DNA from: Lignipirellula cremea
GTDB taxonomy: Bacteria; Planctomycetota; Planctomycetia; Pirellulales; Pirellulaceae
NCBI RefSeq assembly: GCF_007751035.1
Contig: NZ_CP036433.1
Span: 962,437 to 1,026,436, forward strand
Length of the DNA: 64,000 nucleotides
Direction of reading: 5' to 3'
The position numbers and the translations under genes are program-made. Below are positions 60,721-64,000 of the stretch, piece by piece. A model generated the notes under the pieces. The model made no database searches. It had not been told where the DNA came from and was given only the letters and a program-made list of their open reading frames with translations. Position 1 is the first letter of the stretch. Every line of letters begins with the position of its first letter.

Positions 60721-62727
60721 ATGGCCAAGAAGTCGAGCAACAAGGCAGTCAAAAAGAAAGCCGTCAAACAGAAAAAAGCGGTGGCCGCCCCCGCAAAAAA
60801 AGCAGCCAAGAAGACGACTACCGCAGCCCGGAAAGCAGTCAAGAAGACGGTCGCCAAAAAAGTCGCCAGCAAAGCGTCCGCCGTCAAGGGCGTCAAAAAA
60901 CAGACCGCCGTCAGCGTCCCGACCGCTGCAAAAAAGTCGGCGAAGAAAACCGCAGCAAAGACCGCCAATAAAGCCGTCAAACAGGCGGCAAAAAAGGCGG
61001 TCAAGCAAGCCGTCAAGAAACCGGCCGTCAAGCAAGCCGTCAAGAAGACGGCCGTCACGCAGGCGACGGTTGTCTCCGCTTCCGCTCCCTCCAGCGGACC
61101 CGCGCCGGGGAAAGCCAGGCCGGTCGATCTGGGCAAGCAGCCGGCGGGCATGTTCCCGGAACAGTCTGGCCCGGCCGACTTCCAGTGCTTTGGTCCGCCG
61201 GCCACGCGCGACGGCGAGTTCGACCAGACCCGCGTCTGCGACATGGGGTGCTTCACCCAGGACGGCAAGGACAGCAACAAGTACTACCACGGCGCCGTCG
61301 TGCAGCACAAAGACTCCAAAAACTGGTACGCCTATTTTGAATGGGGTCGCACCGGCGCCGCCAAACCCAGCTTCCAGTTCGTCGGCTGCCAGGACGAACC
61401 CCACGCGGTCCGCGAGTACGCGAAGCAGCTGCACAGCAAGAACGACGGCCGCGGCGAATGGGTCACCATCGCCAACATCCGCACGTTGCGCGCCCGCAAA
61501 GGGAAGGACTGCTATCTGGTTCGTCCCCAGGCGACCCGCAGCACCGGGCTGCCCGACGCCCGCAGCATCAAGGCCAACAATGGCGCCAAAGCCCCGCCCC
61601 AACCGTCGGCGCCGACCAGCGGCAAGAAGAAGACCGCCGCAGAGCCGAGCGGCGATCCGCCGACCATGTCGCTACTGCGTGACCTGTCGATCGCCACGGT
61701 CGCCTTTACGCGAGGCAGCATGGCCGACGATAGCATTCCCACGCAGACCGCGCTCGACGAGGCCCGCGATATTCTGGGCGCGGCGCAAAAGCGTCTGAAG
61801 AACCTCAGCGACGATGTGAAAAAACAGGTCAAAGACCGGGAACTCAAAGAACTGACTACGCTCATGTACGGCCGTATCCCCAAGCTCAAAGCCGTCGGCG
61901 CGCCGCCGGAAACCTGGATCCTGTCGCAGAACAACATCCTCCGCTGGCAGAACGATATCGACGCGTTTGAAAGCGCGCTCTACAGCACCGAAATGGATCT
62001 CGACGAACCGGCCTTCGACCCGCTGGCCGGGATGCGGTTGAAAATGGAATGGCTGGACCCCGCTTCGACCTCCGGCAAGTTCCTGCATCAGTGGTGGCCC
62101 AAAGCGACCAATAATCGTCATGGGTACATCGGCAAGATGAAGATCAAAAACCTGTGGCAGGTCGATCGCGACGACGACCATGGCAAGCTCGAAGCGGCGC
62201 AAAACGCCATCCTGCAGGACAAGGTCAAAATCAAAGAACGGCCGCCCTTTCAAACCAAAGACCGCCCTGACCTGCCTGCCGACCAGCATGAGCGGTACCA
62301 TCAAAGCAACACGGCCCTGTTGTTCCACGGCACCCGCAGCGTCAATGTCAGCGGCATTTTGCGTGAAGCGATGCGCATGCCCAAGCAGCTGGTCGGTGTG
62401 GTGATCACTGGCGCCATGTTCGGCCCGGGGCTGTACTTCGCCGACGACTGGAAAAAGTCGGCCGGCTATACGAGCATGAAAAATTCATTCTGGACGCGCG
62501 GAGCCGGCGCCGTGCCGGGCCGTGAAGCGTTCATGTTTGCAGTCGAGGTCGCCTTGGGGAATCCGTTCGTTGCTCCGGCCGCCAACGGTTATATTGCCGC
62601 CCCGGACGGACATCACTGTGTGTTCGGCAAAGGCGGCGGAGCAACCGGTCTGCAGAATAACGAGTTCGTCGTCTTCAAGCCGGAACAGCATCGCCTGCGG
62701 TATCTGGCCGAATTCTCCACCACTTAG
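60721..62727 (+). CDS. Bacterial poly(ADP-ribose) polymerase-like protein with WGR domain
   Basis: 668 residues from the ATG at 60721. Residues 1-125 are a Lys/Ala-rich tail like histone H1/H1-like proteins (KKAAKKTTTAARKAVKKTV). Residues ~160-260 are a WGR domain (YYHGAVVQHKDSKNWYAYF, then EWGRTGAA). Residues ~315-430 resemble the helical PARP regulatory domain (TQTALDEARDILGAAQKRL, ELTTLMYGRIPKL). The catalytic ART domain has the complete H-Y-E triad: LLFHGTRSVNVSGIL (H536), FGPGLYFADDWKKSAGY (Y572) and LQNNEFVVFKPEQ (E648). Such a protein should bind DNA and make poly- or mono-ADP-ribose from NAD+, as PARP1-3 do at DNA breaks. ruvC follows 231 bases later on the same strand. No PARG or macrodomain gene is seen in the window. 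Confidence 0.93.
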   Translation: MAKKSSNKAVKKKAVKQKKAVAAPAKKAAKKTTTAARKAVKKTVAKKVASKASAVKGVKKQTAVSVPTAAKKSAKKTAAKTANKAVKQAAKKAVKQAVKKPAVKQAVKKTAVTQATVVSASAPSSGPAPGKARPVDLGKQPAGMFPEQSGPADFQCFGPPATRDGEFDQTRVCDMGCFTQDGKDSNKYYHGAVVQHKDSKNWYAYFEWGRTGAAKPSFQFVGCQDEPHAVREYAKQLHSKNDGRGEWVTIANIRTLRARKGKDCYLVRPQATRSTGLPDARSIKANNGAKAPPQPSAPTSGKKKTAAEPSGDPPTMSLLRDLSIATVAFTRGSMADDSIPTQTALDEARDILGAAQKRLKNLSDDVKKQVKDRELKELTTLMYGRIPKLKAVGAPPETWILSQNNILRWQNDIDAFESALYSTEMDLDEPAFDPLAGMRLKMEWLDPASTSGKFLHQWWPKATNNRHGYIGKMKIKNLWQVDRDDDHGKLEAAQNAILQDKVKIKERPPFQTKDRPDLPADQHERYHQSNTALLFHGTRSVNVSGILREAMRMPKQLVGVVITGAMFGPGLYFADDWKKSAGYTSMKNSFWTRGAGAVPGREAFMFAVEVALGNPFVAPAANGYIAAPDGHHCVFGKGGGATGLQNNEFVVFKPEQHRLRYLAEFSTT

Positions 62728-62958
62728 GAAGGTGAAAAGAATGAAGACGGGATCATGTTTCGTCGTATGGAAGAAGCGCTGACGCCGGACAGTCGACTGC
62801 CGTTAGTGAAAAGTTTCTCATTCCCAAACCACGTGGCGGAAAAAAATCCCCTCGCACGGGCCCGGTGCTACTGAACCGACGTATACAATGCCGATAGAAT
62901 CATGTGCCCGGCGGCCAGGCGGAGTTCTGCGTCGCCTTACCAATCGACCGAGGGACCG

Positions 62959-63471
62959 ATGTCGGACATCACCAAAACTGTACGCGTGCTGGGGATCGAC
63001 CCGGGGCTGAACATCACCGGTTATGGCGTCGTCGAACGCAAGGCGGGCAATTTCCAGTTGATCGAAGCGGGCGTCGTCCGCGGCGGCAAAGGGACTCTCG
63101 CCCAGCGGATCCGCCGGATTCACGAAGGCGTGGCCGAGATCGTGCAGTCGCTTGCGCCGGAGGTGGTGGCGATCGAAGATTTATACTCGCATTATGAACG
63201 GCCAAAAACCGCCATTTTGATGGGGCACGCCCGGGGGGTCATCTGCCTGGCCGCGGCGCAGGCCGATCTCCACGTAGAGAATTACGCCGCGACGCAGGTG
63301 AAGCGGATGCTGACCGGGAACGGCCGGGCTCCCAAATCACAGATGCAGATGGCCGTTTGTCGCGAATTCCACCTGGCCGCCGCCCCCGATCCGCCCGACG
63401 TGGCCGACGCCCTGGCGGTCGCCCTGTGCCACCTGTTTTTTGTCAGCCGGGCGATCCAGCTGCCGGCCTAG
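62959..63471 (+). CDS. ruvC: Crossover junction endodeoxyribonuclease RuvC
   Basis: 170 residues from the ATG at 62959. It cuts Holliday junctions with RuvAB during recombination repair. The RNase H-like core is complete: VLGIDPGLNITGYGVVE (first Asp), VVAIEDLYSHYERPKTAILMGHARG (Glu), ENYAATQVKRMLTGNGRAPKSQMQ, and PPDVADALAVALCHLF (C-terminal Asp pair). Length is normal. ruvA and ruvB are not adjacent. A stop-to-start gap of 39 bases leads to the histidine kinase gene. Confidence 0.96.
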   Translation: MSDITKTVRVLGIDPGLNITGYGVVERKAGNFQLIEAGVVRGGKGTLAQRIRRIHEGVAEIVQSLAPEVVAIEDLYSHYERPKTAILMGHARGVICLAAAQADLHVENYAATQVKRMLTGNGRAPKSQMQMAVCREFHLAAAPDPPDVADALAVALCHLFFVSRAIQLPA

Positions 63472-63510
63472 CGCGAAACCTTTTTCTGGAATTTCTTTGC
63501 CGAGCCCTCG

Positions 63511-64000
63511 ATGATGGAAAACGAACCGCCGGTCAGCGAATCGGAGCAGAAGCTGCGGATGCAGTACCACGAGTTGGCCCAGCTGTCGGGCTCGCTCGCC
63601 CACGAGATTAAAAATCCGCTGTCGGTGATCCGGATGAATATGGATCTGCTGGCGGAAGACCTGGAAGAGGCCGAAACGCCGCGGGAACGTCGCGTGCGAA
63701 ACAAGATCGACGTCGTCCATCGCCAGTGCTTGCGGCTGGAAAATATTCTCAACGATTTTCTCAAATTCGCCCGACTGCGGCAGCTTGATCTGAAGCCAGG
63801 CAGTTTGAACCGCCAGATTGAAACGGTGCTCGACCTGTTTGAGCCGCAGGCCCGCGAGAATCAGGTCGACGTGCTGCGATATTTCGACGAAGACCTGCCG
63901 ATGATTCTGCTGGATGCGGAAACGCTCCAGGCCGCGCTGGTAAACCTGGTCAAAAACGCCCTGGAAGCGATGCCCGACGGCGGCCAGTTACTCGCCCGTA
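63511..64000 (+). CDS. Sensor histidine kinase, 3' truncated by window end
   Basis: 163 codons seen, open at base 64000. ATG at 63511 (a second ATG follows at 63514); no other start is available because an in-frame TAG lies at 63469. There is no membrane or sensor domain before the kinase core. The dimerisation/phosphoacceptor box LSGSLAHEIKNPLSVIRMN has its histidine at H31. The ATP-binding domain begins, with N-box LVNLVKNALEAMPDGGQL. The class is a soluble, NtrB-like kinase (HAMP and transmembrane parts absent). The response regulator would be outside the window. Confidence 0.9.
   Translation, partial: MMENEPPVSESEQKLRMQYHELAQLSGSLAHEIKNPLSVIRMNMDLLAEDLEEAETPRERRVRNKIDVVHRQCLRLENILNDFLKFARLRQLDLKPGSLNRQIETVLDLFEPQARENQVDVLRYFDEDLPMILLDAETLQAALVNLVKNALEAMPDGGQLLAR

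Overview
The window looks like part of a planctomycete chromosome, most likely Pirellulales-like. This rests on the gene families present: paired DUF1501 and DUF1549/DUF1553 proteins, an ISAzo13-type ('Rhodopirellula transposase') insertion sequence, a GyrA with an acidic insert and tail, very large secreted TPR proteins, and many secreted proteins of unknown function. The sequence is GC-rich overall. A stretch at about 47.1-52.2 kb looks more AT-rich by eye and holds mobile-element debris. I found no rRNA, tRNA or CRISPR array.

Layout. 0-2.4 kb: end of a Tad/Flp pilus-type cluster (two TadE-like proteins, one TadG-like). 2.4-6.3 kb (minus strand): GNAT acetyltransferase, yidD, a LolD/LolC-E type ABC exporter, a CPXCG zinc-ribbon protein. 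6.5-9.7 kb: gyrA. 9.8-10.9 kb (minus): a two-gene operon of a SelW-like selenoprotein, whose in-frame UGA is followed by a SECIS-type hairpin, and a TauE/SafE permease. 11.1-13.7 kb: gapA and pepT. 13.7-16.2 kb: a WD40-type gene split by a complete 1324-bp insertion sequence. 16.2-18.6 kb: a secreted Kelch-like protein. 18.7-34.8 kb (minus): an eight-gene block of two very large TPR proteins, an ExbB-like channel, two ExbD-like proteins, a small membrane protein, a DUF4159 protein and another TPR protein; it probably encodes an ion-driven envelope machine. 35.0-38.6 kb: DUF1501 and DUF1549/DUF1553 proteins. 39.3-42.2 kb: threonine/serine dehydratase-like, HpaI-type aldolase and PIG-L deacetylase genes. 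42.4-43.6 kb: recA. 43.8-47.0 kb: a translationally coupled GT2 / DUF2304-like / TMTC-like membrane-TPR operon, probably lipid-linked O-glycosylation.

47.1-52.2 kb is an accessory region with unknown genes, a WD40 pseudogene and two ~385-bp MITEs whose ends match the insertion sequence at 14.3 kb; a third, 101-bp relative lies at 6.0 kb. All four elements are flanked by 3-bp direct repeats (AAA, TTC, TTA, TTG). 52.2-64.0 kb: a large secreted protein, a sugar-phosphate isomerase-like protein, an M3 oligoendopeptidase, a hexanucleotide repeat with a distant inverted copy, an HI0933-type flavoprotein, a small secreted protein, a bacterial PARP (lysine/alanine-rich tail, WGR domain, complete H-Y-E triad), ruvC, and the start of a sensor histidine kinase cut by the window end.

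Most notable: the selenoprotein gene hidden by its UGA codon, the histone-tail/WGR/PARP protein, the ExbBD-DUF4159-giant TPR block, and the autonomous-plus-miniature transposon family with exactly reconstructable target genes.
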